A DNA stretch of 55,335 nucleotides, taken from Fusicatenibacter sp. (GTDB lineage Bacteria > Bacillota > Clostridia > Lachnospirales > Lachnospiraceae). The stretch spans positions 1-55,335 of the forward strand of contig JALEOU010000054.1 of the NCBI GenBank assembly GCA_022766945.1. Direction: 5' to 3'. Under the pieces are notes generated by a model. That model did no database searches. It was given only the letters and a program-made list of their open reading frames with translations, and had not been told where the DNA came from. Made by a program: the position numbers and the translations under genes. Each line of letters opens with the position of its first letter. The first letter of the stretch is position 1. Shown one piece after another: positions 54,757-55,335 of this stretch.

Positions 54757-55335
54757 TTATCGAATCACCTGCAGTGTTTCCAGGGTACGATCCGACGGAC
54801 CGTGAAAAGCGCAGCCATTATTTTTACCGCGATAAATCAGATCCAGTATTTCCCCCGTGATCATCTCACCGGGGTAAATCAGAGGAATTCCAGGTGGATA
54901 GGGAACGATCATTTCTCCTGCAGTACAGCCTTTTGCATCCCAAAAGGATACCGTCTTTTTTCTGGCAAAATAGGCTTCTCTCGGTGTCAGATGCATCAGA
55001 GGGATTGCCCGCCGCATCTGCATGTCCTTTGTTTCCGGCACCTGTTCTTTCTCCCGGATCAAACTGTTTGCTTTCTCTTTTTCCTGTTCCCATGCGAGCG
55101 TTTCCACTCCATGGATCAGACGGTAAAGATCCTCTTCTTCGTTCGCCCAGGTAATGACGGCTACCACATTTTCTTCATCGGAGAGCTCTGTGCTTACACC
55201 GAAACGCTCATAAAGAAGCTGCTGCAGCTCGTATCCTCCGATCCTGAGATCCTTCATGGAAAACACCAGACGCGTTGGATCAATCCGGTAAATACCGTCT
55301 TTTCCTTCCGCTTGTTTGTTGAGGATGCGTACACC
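54757..55335 (-). CDS. Orn/Lys/Arg decarboxylase, C-terminal 192 residues (cut by window edge)
   Basis: The frame is open to the right edge. It contains the end of the major domain (DPTRLVFSMKDLRIGGYELQ) and the C-terminal domain with IPLMHLTPREAYFARKK and IVPYPPGIPLIYPGEMIT, the same segment as YPPGIPILAPGEMIT in SpeA at 10644-12095. It is clearly a paralogue, more divergent than a recent duplication. The PLP site is outside the window, so arginine, lysine and ornithine remain possible. Confidence 0.85.
   Translation of the reverse strand, partial: GVRILNKQAEGKDGIYRIDPTRLVFSMKDLRIGGYELQQLLYERFGVSTELSDEENVVAVITWANEEEDLYRLIHGVETLAWEQEKEKANSLIREKEQVPETKDMQMRRAIPLMHLTPREAYFARKKTVSFWDAKGCTAGEMIVPYPPGIPLIYPGEMITGEILDLIYRGKNNGCAFHGPSDRTLETLQVIR

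Overview
The window looks like chromosomal DNA of a spore-forming, low-to-moderate GC gut-type Firmicute, most likely a Lachnospiraceae member. The support is a dgt-dnaG-rpoD-trmK block, a pyrH-frr-uppS-cdsA-dxr-rseP block, a Firmicutes-type AraR, a SpoIID-like wall protein, a DUF5662 protein and an E. coli-type SpeD inside a long polyamine operon. Sigma-A promoters with near-consensus boxes and 17-bp spacers recur. No database search was possible; names rest on motifs read by eye.

Layout. 1-3.6 kb: potassium uptake. A KdpD-like sensor kinase (cut by the window edge) and a 38-residue membrane peptide run leftward; trkH, trkA and a KdpE-type regulator run rightward. Tandem OmpR-type repeats lie between them. 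3.6-13.5 kb: a leftward polyamine operon, speD-speA-speE-speB-carboxynorspermidine dehydrogenase-nspC, followed by maf, an M3 peptidase and an amine-acetyltransferase-like GNAT. A canonical promoter lies about 480 nt upstream of speD. The leader holds a structured element, an intrinsic terminator and a 40-codon upstream ORF overlapping that terminator. 13.5-13.9 kb: RNase P RNA. 14-20.5 kb: dgt-dnaG-rpoD-trmK-nucleoside kinase. 20.6-22.3 kb: an AT-richer patch beside tRNA-Leu with a nucleotidyltransferase and a GNAT remnant. 22.4-28.1 kb: a sugar locus (HAD, GH3, GPH symporter, AraC regulator). 28.2-31.6 kb: MATE exporter, an orphan 95-residue protein and a SpoIID/peptidoglycan-binding protein. 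31.7-37.2 kb: rseP-dxr-cdsA-uppS-frr-pyrH. 37.4-42.6 kb: aspartate kinase, a second MATE exporter with a short leader ORF, a decayed GH29 fucosidase and an AGCS symporter. 42.8-44.8 kb: a secreted transglutaminase/LRR/SLH protein. 45-50 kb: araR-araA-araB-araD with AraR-like operators. 50.2-55.3 kb: aminotransferase, DUF5662 protein, a GH13 protein that has lost its catalytic residues, exonuclease III and the C-terminal part of a second Orn/Lys/Arg decarboxylase.

How the genes fit together. The polyamine operon can take arginine to agmatine (SpeA), putrescine (SpeB) and spermidine (SpeD plus SpeE), and it also carries the alternative carboxyspermidine route. The best candidates for undescribed biology are the speD leader, the 14-residue leader ORF coupled to the MATE gene at 39 kb, and the GH13 pseudoenzyme.
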